In this document: one piece after another, positions 1 through 13,900 of the stretch
How the letters are laid out: each line of letters opens with the position of its first letter
How positions within the stretch are numbered: position 1 is the stretch's first letter
Source: Alitta virens
Lineage: Eukaryota > Annelida > Polychaeta > Phyllodocida > Nereididae
Direction of reading: 5' to 3'
DNA length: 64,000 nt
Assembly (NCBI GenBank): GCA_932294295.1
Contig: OW028576.1
Coordinates: 22,575,227-22,639,226 of the forward strand
Program-made: the position numbers and the translations under genes
Notes under the pieces: generated by a model
What the model was told of the DNA's origin: nothing
The model's input: only the letters and a program-made list of their open reading frames with translations
Database searches by the model: none

Positions 1-200
1 CCAGTCTGGGCACTCATCATGAGCTTCATCCCGGATGCACGTCGTTGGGATGAGACGTTTAATTGGGGGTGGTGGTGCCTCGTACTCGGTGTCTATGCTG
101 AGGGTGACCAAAGGGGTAAATGTATAACATGGTGTTGACTCCAAGCCTTATCATCTCGTTGTTACGTCTGCCACTCTCAGCTGGTCGTAGCATTGAGACA
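1..200 (+). repeat. tRNA-SINE family S3, body fragment
   Basis: The stretch matches, as reverse complement, the body of the SINE at 62385-62645: both share the gatgagacgtt(t/a)aattgg block, the gtgtctat(g/a)ctgagg block and the ggggtaaatgt block. The tRNA-like head would lie left of the window edge. The right limit is approximate. Confidence 0.6.
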
Positions 201-483
201 TTACACAATTACCAAAATGTCATTGTACAATATGTCTCACAATGTAACCATTGTGTAATTGTTTGTACTACTGAACCCCACCAATACAAGTGTCTGAAAT
301 AAAAAATTCTGTACAGTTATCTATTTCCTCATTACACTTCACTGGAAAAATAGCGTTCCGCCTACATTTCACCAAATTAATGCCAGTGTATACTGAACAA
401 ACTTTCAGAAAAGCTGACGGAGCTTCAGACCAGTAGATGACACGTTTTATTATACATGATATAATTATTTATCTTCATTATAG

Positions 484-3400
484 TTGCATTGTTTGGAATT
501 TGCATGAGGAAGTAAGAGGAAAGTTCAACTTTAAGGGAAATCTGGACTTAAGGTATGTTGATACAAAACTTCGATTAAAATTTGATTAACATATATGATC
601 TTACAAAATTAAAAAAGATTCGAATTGCACCACTGCTAATTAAACAATTAAAACCCAATTTGGTTTTCGGTTTCTTTCCAGGAATTTCCTAGAAATGGCG
701 CAGGAAGTGGGAATGTATGTTGTCATAAAACCAGGTCCATTTGTTGGTGCAGATTTGGAGTTCGGAGGGTTGCCAAGGTAACCAGCATATAAATGTAAAC
801 AATGAAATGTTTGCGATGTTTAAAAATCGAACATGATAGTAAGACAGGACCTCCTTTACTTGTGGCGTATCGATTTCTGCCAGACTCATTTTCTACCTGT
901 TTCAAAAAATGAAATCACTATACCATTATGACTTTCCTTATCATGCAGTTGGTTACTTTCTACCCCCGATATGGAAGTTAGAATGAATCACCGTGGGTAC
1001 CTGCATGCTGTAGAAGGTTACATCAAAAGATTAAGTGAAGAAATAGCAGATCTTCAGGTAACGTTATTAGTAATAGCTTATTGCTACTAAATTTCATCCA
1101 AATTTGAAATGCAGTTGAAATGATTTATATTTCAACAGTTGTCGGTGGCTGTGATTGCAATGTATTTGTATTGCCGATGTAGTTTACAAGTTATTGAATG
1201 TTATATTACTAGTCGTTCTCATGTGATAGGACAATACATGTCATCACTAATACACAATGATAGATGAAATCATCAATAATTGGGCTGTGGTGACGTCATG
1301 CATTGTTTGTTATTTCCGGGTACAAGGTCACATGAGAACTGAAAAACCCTATTACCCTCTGTTAGGCAAGGTTAAAGCAGGAAACTGGTGAATATTTGCC
1401 GTGGGCCAACGCCCTGGGGCCTGGGTGGGATAAAAACCTAGGACCTTATCAAGAGGTGCTGTGGCCTAGTGGTCAAGGTGCTCGCCTGCAAAGTGAAGGT
1501 TGTAGGTTCGAGCTCCCACCATGGCATGGAAGAACTGGGTAGATCCTCAAACTCTTTGCTCCACTCCACCCACGTGTAAATGGGTACTTACTTGGCTATG
1601 ATGGTAATTGTGAGTGCTTGACCCATGAAGCGCCGTAATTGGCTGCATGCTGGGTGTATGCTCCCCAGGGAGTTGAGAAAGGCTCAAGCTTAAACAGGCC
1701 TGCCAAGGTGTTATTGTTATAGTCGGTTGAGCTCATCTACGAGGATAACACTCTAAACCCAGACACTTATATTTATTTACCTTTCCATTCATACACCATT
1801 ATATACAGTAGCAACCAAAAAATCAACGCTTTAACCAACTGAGCTAAATATAGTTTCCTACGATCTTGTATATGTTTCAATTGCAGTTTAGCAATGGAGG
1901 TCCAATAATTGCAATTCAAGTTGAGGACGAGTATGGTGATTACGACCAAGATGATGAACATTTGGTTTGGTTAAGAAATGTAAGTAAATATTTGCATTAT
2001 ATAATGTTGTTATGAAAAAAGTTAATCAAGACAAATTGTACTTAAATTGGCGTTTTTTATTTTATTTATAGATTTATTTTAAATTGCATTATTTTTGTTG
2101 CGAGATGCTAAATGAGAAAGCCATTTGCTTACAAGAAATCTAAGTTATATCTTTTTTGCAAGATACTAAAATCGTGTTATTTTTAGTTGCACAAAAGTCC
2201 AATGGTGTCATTTATCTTGCAAGTCACTTGAATGATGACATTTGTGTTGCAGACTTTGATACAAAATGGATTCACTGAATTGCTTTTCACAGCGGATAGA
2301 CATTCAGGACTGACTCATGGGACTATCCCAGGAGGTAGGATGTCCCCTTTACTAATACAACGGTTGCTATGATGATTTGTTTAATGAATAGAATATGTTA
2401 AATGCTTAAAAGCTTTGGTTAAAAGCAAGTGACATAAGCTAGAAGAGTAACCAAAACCACAAGGTTGTTCATATTTTACGATTCTTTTATCTCAATATTG
2501 ACAACCACAAACGGTTTATCGACCAAAACAACAACAACAATAAAAACCAAAAAAATGATTTGTCTTGTATCTCAATATCATGTATTTCTTCCACAATCAC
2601 ATTTTATAACCTGTCATCCTGTTGTGTAAATGCAATGACCATAAATATTGGCTATTCTATGTGTGTATCAATTCAGTCCTAGCAACAGCCAAGTTCTCAA
2701 CTCTAGAACACGGTACAACAATATTCAAGGCCCTGAAATACAGACAGCCAGGGGCACCTTTGTGGGTGTCCAGTTTCTTCACTGGAAAAGTTGACCACTG
2801 GGGAGTACAGCATGTTACAAGATTAGAAAAAGGTTTATATTTTTATGAAATATCCAATTTTGTTTGGAAAAAGTATGGCATTTTTATTGTTTTAGCTCAT
2901 CGCATTAAACTGGATTAAAATTTTGAAAATTTAGGCTACAAATTCAGAATGTAATTCAAGTGAAGTAATTGATTGCACTAGGGGTCATGGGAATTTGCCT
3001 GTCATCGAAATTCGCCACTTCCACAGAAAGGAAAGAAAAATCACTATTTGCGGATTGTTATGTTACCGTAACAATTGCTGAACATAAATTGATTAGGGGG
3101 GCGGGCAGTGACGAACTTCAATGACCTGACGAATACTGATGACCCCGAGTGTAGACACGGGTGGCATTTTACTCACTAGGATGATTCAATGTTTATCGGA
3201 AGTTGAAATGGTTTAGTCTGAATTTACTTTTCTTTTTTAAAGTACATTTTACATGAGAAGGATAAACACGTGGAAAACGCATTTGTTTTTGCCTAATTAA
3301 AATGAGGTAAAAACCATGCGTTTTCTATGCGTTTATCCAAACGCATGGATACATTTGGCCATGTAGTTATGGCTTAGTGGTAACATAAACCCGTCCTCTT

Positions 3401-4943
3401 TACAGCTAATTTAATTGGCTTGGGAAAGATACACCAGATGACATGATGTGAATGAAGGACTCCTATTGACGTCATCTGGTGTTTTGTTTCCATGTCAGTG
3501 CAATCAGCTGTTAAGCACTTTACAATTAAATCCACCACAATGCTGTCCAAACTATATTCGTAGACCACCTCACTACTTACACTTAAATTTGAAATGGTCT
3601 TATTAAGAAGTCTCTACTGTAAATATTTCTCCATTTCAGATTTTGCAGACGTTCTGGACCTAATTATGTTCTCGAACAGTAGTGTTAACTTCTACATGTT
3701 TACAGGAGGGACTAATTTTGGTTTCATGAGTGGCATAAACAGTGGTTCAAGTGAAAGTAAAAACTTCTTGGCCTGTACAACGAGTTATGGTAAGTGATTC
3801 ATTAATTATTTATCATATGAATATTGTTGGTTCGCTACCAATGACAATGACAATAAATGTTTGCCTAGTTCTCAGCTAATACAATGATAAGCTTCATAAA
3901 ATCATACACTAATTTGTAGACTGATTTTCCGCTCGTTAACATACCAATTAGAAATCTATAGTTGCTTGCAGAGCATAGAAACACCATCTAGTCCAACTTA
4001 TATCTTTTGTATAGCATTTTGTAAGCTAGACACTATTTGCACTTAACAAAACAAAAAGGTTACGGCTCGATTCAATTGTATCTTCAGGTAATTCTTCCAA
4101 GCTATACATAATTAACAACATACAAAACAGTAAGGTCAACCACGTCTGCGCCAGATATGGGATAGCTAGACAGGCATAACTGGTTAAAGGAATCTGCAGT
4201 TTTCTATAGCACGGACTCTCCTAAACTGCAAACTATGATTAAGTACTATGAGAATTCTTGTTTCCTCAAAACTAACTCTTTAGTGCAAGAGATTATGAAA
4301 ATATTCCAGAAGAAAAGTTACATAGATTTACGTCAACTGATTTACTGCTTTGACATTGATTTCTTGAGAAACTAATAGTTCATTTCTGCATGTACGTTTA
4401 CAATTTTTACTGAATAAGTAAACGATAAAATGTCATGCACCGATGACAACAGAATTGTATGCAACAAAACACGTTTTCATAATTTAAAATAGTACAGATC
4501 TTAAGACGCTGTTCTTAAGGACAAGCATATTGAGTTGATTCTTTTTTAAGTTAAAATGGGAGTATATACAGGAATACATGTTGAATGGCATAACTATGTT
4601 CTTTTTTACTCCAATTCTAGCCGTTTCATAAATGTATAAACTTTCAAAATTTAATTCAGATTAATCGTTGCCCTAAAGATAGTCAGTCACTAAAATTCGT
4701 AATAAATTTAAGGAAAAAATAAGCATTTTATGACGAACATTTTGACATATTACATTTTGTAAACCTATGATCAACAGGGCAGAACCTGTCCCAAATGTAT
4801 TCATCATTGCCCTAAGCTATTCGGTTGTGAAGTTCTATTCTATTCTAGTATTACATACATGTATATTATATGGAGTATTTTGCCAGTGCACTTGATAAGG
4901 TCAATGGAACTTTGCCAATTAGACTGCTCTTGATTATCTCAGC

Positions 4944-4987
<44 letters not shown>

Positions 4988-7900
4988 TGATTAGGGCTTT
5001 ACGTCCTGTATTTCTGCACCAGTTGGGCTAATTAGGACAGGCAGAGACCATGGCAATGAGACAAAGGATGAAACAGCCATCCAACTTAGGCTCAACCGGG
5101 AATCGAACCCGGGACCCAGCGGTTGGAAGCCCAGAGCGCTACCTCTGAGCTAGGCCCCCGCCCTGAGTCATATGCCTAAATAAACAATAAAATAAATATG
5201 AATAAATATCACTTGCAGATTCTGATGCACCCGTATCTGAAGGGGGTCAATTGACACCAAGGTATTTCACCATAAGATCAGCTATGCAAGATTATCACCC
5301 GAAAAATGGTAAGTCTATCAGATGAGAGAAGATGTTCCAAAAGCAGTAACATTTCTTGTTCCTGAAAATCAAAATATACCAGAGGAAAATCAACGAGTAC
5401 AGTCCTCCACCAGGGCCATTCAAATTTTCTTGGCTCCAGAAAATTATTTTAATCACCTCTGAATCTATTATTTTGCTGGCAAAATCAACTGAAATAAACT
5501 CCTTTTTCACCAAACTTCCTTTCTAACCAATTAAATTAAATATTATGCTTCTAATTTATAGTGAATACAAGTTATTCAGTTGCAGCCGTGGTTAGTTAAA
5601 TAACTGCATAGTTTCAGTACCTTTGTTGTACTAAATATTAATATTTCCTAAATTTCTGTGATTGTTTAGATGATAGTAAACAATTATTTTGTATCTGTCT
5701 TTTTTTTTCTTCGTCGTCATGAGTATCAGTCTTAGTACATCAATGAAAGTAATAAATTATGCAGCAACTCATATTATTTCAGTAAAGAATCGGACTGTGC
5801 CAATTTCACCAGCAGTAGCAAATCATGGTAAGTTTCATGCCTGCCAGAAACAGCAATTCAATAAACATTAAAACAGTATTGATGATATTAATATTCTATT
5901 GTCAATAGGCAACTTGTTTTTGTGTCACAGCTATAGAGTAAAATAAAAGCAATAATTAACATAAAATCAATTACCTCTATGAAATAACTGCATGACATGT
6001 CAGACTGTTTTTTGCGCCAATTAAACTATTATGGTAAATCTATCTATCTATCGATGTATCTATCTTTCTATCCATCTATACATCTATCATATTATAATTA
6101 TATTCACAACATTTTCAATGAATTTATGCTATTCAGGAGATATATCCATCACTAAATTGATGAGTTTCGAAAACATCTTATCTTTTGTTGTGGTAGGTGA
6201 TGTTTTTTCATAACTGCAAATTTCATTTTCTCACAAATCATATCTTAAATAATAATGCATAATCAACCATCTATTTTTCTTTCAATATTTGCAATAATAT
6301 CCAGCCCTCATATTTCAATAACCTCTTGTCGATGGAGGCATTGACAGACGTCAACAATGGAGGAGGCCAAAGCTATGGATTTATACTCTACAGGAAGAAT
6401 GGCTTCGTTAAAGGGAAGAAGTTGAAATTCCAAGGAAAAATCCGAGATATTGCTATGGTATCTCATATTCTATTCATTTAGCTTAATTGATTAATGATAT
6501 TAATCCATTCGCGAAGAAAAAGCTCTAAATCTGAGTGTTACCGTACGATGAAACGAAGTGCTTCCACAAAATGTCACCTTGAAGACATCCCAAAAGTTAC
6601 TGAGGCATTTCTTAAATCAAATTAAGCCATTTTAAAATTTTGAGGAAAACTAGGTTACAATTGAAATAATTCAGGTATAAAGATGGTTTCCGTTTCTCTA
6701 GTATCATAAAAACGTTAATGTCGGGCTGTCTATGGCCATGAGGAAGACATTCAATTTTTAAATATCAAAGATGGCTGAGTATTATTTATGTGGTTCCAGC
6801 TCTTTCAACATCATTTCTACACACATAAATACTTTATATGTTTGCAGATTCTAGTAAATTCTGAATTACATGACACTCTATGGTGGAACTCTACAGATCT
6901 GTCCACAAAGCTGCCAGATATTGAGGTAATGACAGTTCTAAATTTCAACTGGACGATTGCAAATTTCATGTTTTTGCAAAATATTCCATGGTAACGTCAT
7001 TTTCACCATAACATATTCCAGGATATGAACGTGGATATCCTAGTAGAAAACCTCGGAAGAATGAGTTCAATTACTAGTGATACGAACATGCTGTTAAGTC
7101 AACAACATAAAGGTATTGTATTTATCAAGCATTATAACCAATTCATCAATTCCTTTATCAGAGATAATCACTAATGTTTGAAATCAGTGCAGCCTGTATT
7201 GAGCGTGTGTGATATCAGGTGGTAGTGGGTGGATTAGGGCTTTACGTCCTGTATTTCTGCACCTGATGGGACAGGCAGGGACCATGGCAATGAGATGATG
7301 GATGAAACAGCCATCCAACTTAGGCTCGGCCGGGAATTGAACTCAGCACCCAGCGGTTGGAAGCCCAGAGCACTACCACCCAGCTAGGCCCCCACTCTGT
7401 GTGACATCATGCTTTACAACCTGTTAACCTGACAGGTCATTAATAATATTGGAACTAACTAGGGTGGGTGGGGTGATTAGGGCTTTACGTCCTGTATTTC
7501 TGCACCAGTTGGGCTAATTAGGACAGGCAGAGACCATGGCAATGAGACGAAGGATGAAACAGCCATCCAACTTAGGCGCGACCGGGAATCGAACCCGGGA
7601 CCCAGCGGTTGGAAGCCCAGAGGGCTACCTCTGAGCTAAGCCCCAGCCCCTCGGAACTAACTAGGGAGACCCAGGCATAGGGAGCGCTAGATGTAAGGAG
7701 AGCTAGGTTCATGCAACAGTGGCTCTAGGGTTCATGTTGAATATTCATGTATTTATGTTTGATATATTTAGAATTCTTTTCAATAGCAATTGATTGTTGG
7801 CAAAAAGCGTAAGTGTTCAACAAAAGTTAATGAATTATATCTTCACAGGTATTGTTCAAGTATCAAGTCTTTGCTTAAGTGTCAAGTCGTCATTGCAATC

Positions 7901-10900
7901 ATGGCTCTCCTTGCTTACTTTTATCACAGTGACAGGTAATTGCTACTTGTGTACACATCCCAGTTCAACAAATATGGCGGCTGGGGTCGTTCAAGAAGAC
8001 AGCGCGAACCAAAATCGGCTAATTTTCTGGTTGTATGTCGGGTTAGGGAAATCGGTTGCTCATGGAGTGACTTTTACACAGGGAATACCCCAGTTGTTGT
8101 TGTATGACAGAAAAGGGCGCTTATGGTGGGTGTCACTCAAGAGGAGCACTACTGTATGGGGAGAACTTTGTTACCGCCCATGCCTTCTTTGAGCGTTTCA
8201 CCACTTGAAACAAATCAAGAAAGAGTTTTTGTAAACACAGCCATGATGTTCCTGCATTGTATACTTAGCCGTGTTAATGTGGGTTAACGTTCATATGTGT
8301 CAATGAAATAGCCTGGTACAACTCGGATAAACACTGTGTGATGATATCATCTGCATGGGTGGTAGAACTTTGGGTGAAGACAGTTGCCAACACAGTGTTC
8401 TGCATACTGCATGCTCCAGTTATGCCTGTCTGGCTCTGTACCTCGAACAGACATGACTGACCTATCGGTTTAACATGTCGTGTAAACTTGACATCACCCA
8501 CCTTCGCCAACAGAAGATTAAAATGTTGTTAAACGTTACATCACCCACCTTGTACATTGACATTTTCGGGTGGACATATCTTATGTCTCACATGTAAACA
8601 TTTTATAATTGCAAAGTGGACATATTCGTACTTATGTACATTGCCTTAAGCAGTGCTACTACTTTATACAGTTGCAGACAAGTTAATTCATACAGATGAC
8701 CAGTTAGATTTTTTCCGGAATTAGCAATAGATGTCAATTGAGCAGGATTATCAATACCTGTCACAGGATGGCTGCTGAGAATGTAGTTACATCGGCAAAT
8801 TATGATGATAGACATGCAACTAATGAACACTCACTTGCCAAAAATGTGTGCAAGAACGCAAATGCATGTTTCAAAACCTAACAACATATCTTTTTGCTGC
8901 TGGACGTCATGTCTATCCAATGCCAGTACCACAACACATCGCCACACATGGATTATACCTTAATCAAACACTTACTGAAAGTTTCTCCCATCTGAGAAAT
9001 TTAGATTTTCGAAAAGAAGTAAATCATGTGCACCAACAAGAAATATAATTCATGTTTTGTCTGGGTAAGATTAAATTACACTTTTCTGATCAACATGACA
9101 TAAGAACAGCATTTAGAAAAAAAAATTGAGCCTTTCCAAGAGTATTGTATTTTTTCAGCAGTTTGGCATAGCCTGGAACTGGGAGACTGAACACAGTATA
9201 AAGTACTGTGAATGCTCAAGTGTGGCTAGACATCTCCCCGAAACATATGTTTCCTACTGCCTAAGATTTGATTGTACTTGTGTTAAATAGAAAGGGAGTG
9301 AACAAACCTTAATTACCGCAAAACCAAATTATGATGGGATACTCTAAAAACACTGGATGTCAAACCAATAAACTACAGCCTTCCCAATTAATGGTCCTGG
9401 ACTCAATTCACTTATTGGAGATATTATGCAAAGCTTCACCCCCACCCCGCCGACAGGAGAGATTTGCCCAGCCCCCCCACCCCGACAGTAGAGGCTTCAC
9501 CCCCCTTTCCAACTTTCGCATCACGAAAGTTGCAGACTTGATAATAGAAAGTAGTAGTGTAGGTTTCGCATCACGAAAGTGAAAGCTAATTCAATTAACT
9601 GCAAGTATGCAGCTTTCTAAGAGTAACTCCTCCTCTTCCTCCTCTTCCTCCTCTTCCTCCTCCCATACACCAATTCACTTTTTGTCACATCTATAAGAAC
9701 CTTTGACTGGTGTCCAATAATTAAATCAGTGACTAATGGAAGCCTATGTTAATGCGACCATATCTATAGATCGATTTTATCTAGAATACTGGGTAATACC
9801 TTAATAGAGGGTGATGTTTTGCTCCCTTGGTTGTGGTAATATCATATATCTAGTCTTTAGTTTAGGGATAATCAATGCATAACTTACAAGATAAGTTGCA
9901 TTTTGCGTTGTTTTCAACTCGCGATTGTTCACAAATAAAATGCTGTAGAATATGATATAAAAACAACTAGCAAAGTAAGAACTCACATTTCCAAAAAGGT
10001 CTAGAATTGGGGCAGCAGTATTCTAGATAAAGTACATCCAGAGATAATTGCGCCTAGACACTGGCTCCCAGACTGCATGAGAGGGGACTTGGGCAGCCGG
10101 CGGGCCGCCCCCCTTGCCAATTGTTTTTTTGTCATTTACTCGATGAATATTGCATCTATAGAATTGTTATAGAGATAATTAGCTAAAACCAGCCATGAGG
10201 GGGGGCAAGTTCGTAACTTACTTGAAACGACAGTTGGTACTTTCGTGGTGCGAAATTGGGACTGTCGTGGTGCGAAAGTGGGACTGTCATGGTGAGAAGG
10301 ATACTGTCTCCCCACAAACCACAAGGCCCTTGCAGGTCCTGGGCCTCCACGCGGCGAGGGTGGAAACACTTGGGTTGAAGTCCTCTATACCCAGTGGCTA
10401 AAACAGGACAGTGCGCATTGCACAAGCTGCTCCAGCTATCCAACGCAGACACTTATTGATTTTTTGCTAGAGAGCCTCTACATAGCCTATTCAGGTGCTG
10501 ATGAGGCGTTAAACAATAACACTACTACTACTACTACTACCACGAACCACGAGACAGCGAAGAGTACTCCTCGGCCACCATACCAAACTGCCATTTTACA
10601 GGAGTTAAGTAAAATTGCAAACAATAAATGAACAATTCCCAGCAAATTACTACGAAAACAAGACATATTAATAGGTATTTTAGAAAATTGCTTTTTTTTT
10701 TATTTAGTTTATATATATTTTATTTTTTTTTATATATTGCTTTAGGCCTAACACATATATACGAAATATATCTATTTTATCTTGTCTGAAGGAATAGCAT
10801 TTTATTATAAAGTGGTGCCTACCATTTAATTCTCAGAACAGTAGGTAGGCCTATCTTTCACTTTTGAATTAATTTGGAAATGTCTTTACTAAAAGGCTTG

Positions 10901-13900
10901 GTTGATGGTAGGTTGCTATACGAGGATGGGTCAAGCCTAGTTATGATTCTAGTATTGGCAGCGTGCTAAAGTTAAACCCGTCCCATTCGTAGAGTTACCC
11001 CATCTCTACGTTACTTGCAAAATGAGTTACCCCATCTCCCCGCTAGAAAGAACTTGTTCATTTCCGTGCAGTACGCACAAATATAACTGGATCCACTTCT
11101 ACATAGATTGTGTATAATAAGATAAGGGGTAAATCAAGTCATATTCTGGAGTAAACAGTTGGTCCAGAATGACGTGAAGTACATTTGGCTTGGAGCACGC
11201 CAGCCATATTGAAAGATGGGGTAACTGCATCGGCTTTGCCCCAGTGACAAGCACCCCTGAAACATGATTGAATTGTCGGAGGTGCACTATAATGAATGAC
11301 ATTTGTCATTTTTGGATGTGTACAACAACCTAAAGTCAAGGAGTATTGATAAACTCAAAAGGTGGATACACAAAATACCAATTGCGATGGCACTTGTAAT
11401 CATTTTCTCAAGTTCAAGCTATGTATTCCGTACTGTATGAATTTTTTGTCGATGCTACATTTAAAAAAAAATTTCATTATGTTCATTGTATTGCTCTAAT
11501 AGTCTAACACAATAAAAAGGCCACAAGAAGACAAAAATGAATGCCTTTTTTTGTTGAAAGAATGCATTTGTCTGCCTACACATACAATTTCCACTTTTGA
11601 CAATTTTTTATGTCTCATTGTTTATATCTCATTTCAGGAATAATAGGTGCAATCAGCATTGATAATGAACAGTTGCTGGATTGGACGACATTTCCTATAG
11701 AATTCAAAGAAACCTTCATGAAACGGTAAATTCCTTTTGTCACACACTTTCACTGAATGAAATGAGTAATAAGAGAAAATGTAACTTCGCAATCAGTCAT
11801 AAAATTGTTTTGTCTTGTATTATTCTGTTGTTCACAAAAACACAACATTAAATTTTAAATTCTTCAGTATTCCAGTACACAAAACATACTGCACATATTG
11901 TTTGTCTTTTAAACCCAGACCTGCATAAAACAAAATGTGTTGTTCATAACTTAGACAGTCTCAAATGGTGGGTTACAAGTGGGTCTGACCATATACAAAA
12001 AAGCCCCACTGTTAAATGCCGTGGTCTGTAGCCTAAAGTGTTAACATGCTGAAATGAGGTTAGCAGGTTCAAACCCCCATATTCAAGAAGCCAGGGAACC
12101 ATAAAAACTGGTGGGGTGCAAGGCGATCTAGCAGACATCATCAAAAATAATGAAATCCATTATTGGTGTCCTAGAAGACCCGGTCAAACCTCAGGTCTGA
12201 ATTTGGATAACTTTGGATTCTGATTTTCAAGGACCCTAATTAACTTCGATAAAGTATCTTGCCCCTTGATTTTGAAGTTTTATGAACTAAAACACTTCAC
12301 TGTCATAGCTTATCTCAGTCTGACCATCTCTGCAACATTGAACTGCCCTTGTTGAAGTTGTCCCCCTTGGGATCCTCTGGACCTGTAAGGTAGTGTACTC
12401 GCTTAAGAAAGTGCCCAATGTTCAGATAATGAATTGAAAAGTCTTTTAAGCTATTAGTCAAGACATTTAGAGCATCCACCTTCCAGGTGAGATTCCAGTG
12501 GGATCTGAGCTGCTGAGTGGTGCAAGGTAGATCCTTGCCTACCCAACCTCAGCATTGCTTTAGATTCCAAAGAAATGGTTTACATGTAAATCCAGTACCA
12601 TTAATCCTTGAGCTGAATCCCACCTCTTGAAATAGCACTGTGTTGGTCTTTCAATAACTGATTTTGTTTGAACTAACTCAAAATATGGCCCTTTTTGGCA
12701 CCTGGCTCTACCACCATAGCATGGCGGAGTTGGGCAGATCCTGCTGCTGCCACTACTATGCCCCATCCAAGTGTAATGGGCACTTGGCAATAGGCAATAG
12801 AGTGTGAGCTCTAAAGTGATTGCGGCTAACCCTGGGTTTAATGCTGAATACTGCCCAAGGAGTTCTGATAAAATCTGAACTGGTGTAATTATAAGGTTTG
12901 TGGAATCTGCGCAAAACAAAATAGCAGACAGCAAACCTATAAACCTTACATGTCTTTCGTTATATTTTCTACATATGTTGGACTAAAAAAAAAAATCTGC
13001 CATTGACATTTCAAATCATAAATCGCTGTGATCTACTCCTATTAATTATCAACAGATTTAACTGGCTTTACATCTATCTTCAAGGCTTTAATTTGCAATA
13101 TTACACCGAACCTAGTTCACCAAAAATGTCAATATAATTCTTTATAGACTTTTATTTACCATTTCAGAGTGATTTCTGCATCATCAAAATGGGAAAATAT
13201 TTTTGAGTTTGAAGACAGTGATTTGTCGGGACCCATTATGTTAATGGGAGAGTTCAAAATCAAAGAAGAACCAAAAGATACCTACTTAAATATGCATGTA
13301 GGTTCCTTTAAAAGACTTCGTTACATCACCCAATTGTATCAAAGCAAAGTAAATAAACCAAATATTTGACTTTAAAAAAATTAGCGCATGGGTTGTTTGG
13401 CTGGGTGACCTCTTAAAGATATTTGTCTTGTTTTTTATGCAGTGCCAAAATATTGTTAACATTTTCATTGTTTTTCCACTCGAAGTTATTTCCTTTTTAA
13501 CTCTAAATGTCATATGATGTTTACTTTACTGATACATTGTAATATTTCTACTCGTGCCCACAATTATAATTTGCGCCTCACATCAGTGAGTGATATTGTT
13601 TAAGGACGAGTTAAACATTTATGTCACTCACAACTTTTCGAAGCCAGACAGGCACGACTAGAGTGTGCATTGTGCAGAGCCCTGTGTTGGCCACTGCGGT
13701 TCGAAGTCTTGTCCCCCAGTGTTTTCAACTTTGCCACAAGGAAAATTTCAAGAGCGACTGCAGCAGAGATGTTGATTTGTTGCCCCCAACCCCAATATTT
13801 TCTGTGTGAATCGGACTGCCAAATGAGCATGACAGTAAAGTATGATCCCATGTGATGTGACAGGGAATGTCTCACACAAAAAATATATACACTCATGATG

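Noticed and set aside
5100..5163. tRNA gene candidates at the SINE heads (also near 7560-7650, 62570-62645)
   Set aside because: A and B boxes are good, but acceptor stems do not close and each is fused to a repeated SINE body.
7794..8192. 132-residue open frame in an intron of the GH35-like gene
   Set aside because: No recognisable motif, no conserved family and no place in the spliced product.
12560..12934. 124-residue minus-strand open frame
   Set aside because: Overlaps diverged SINE-like sequence inside an intron; no motif.
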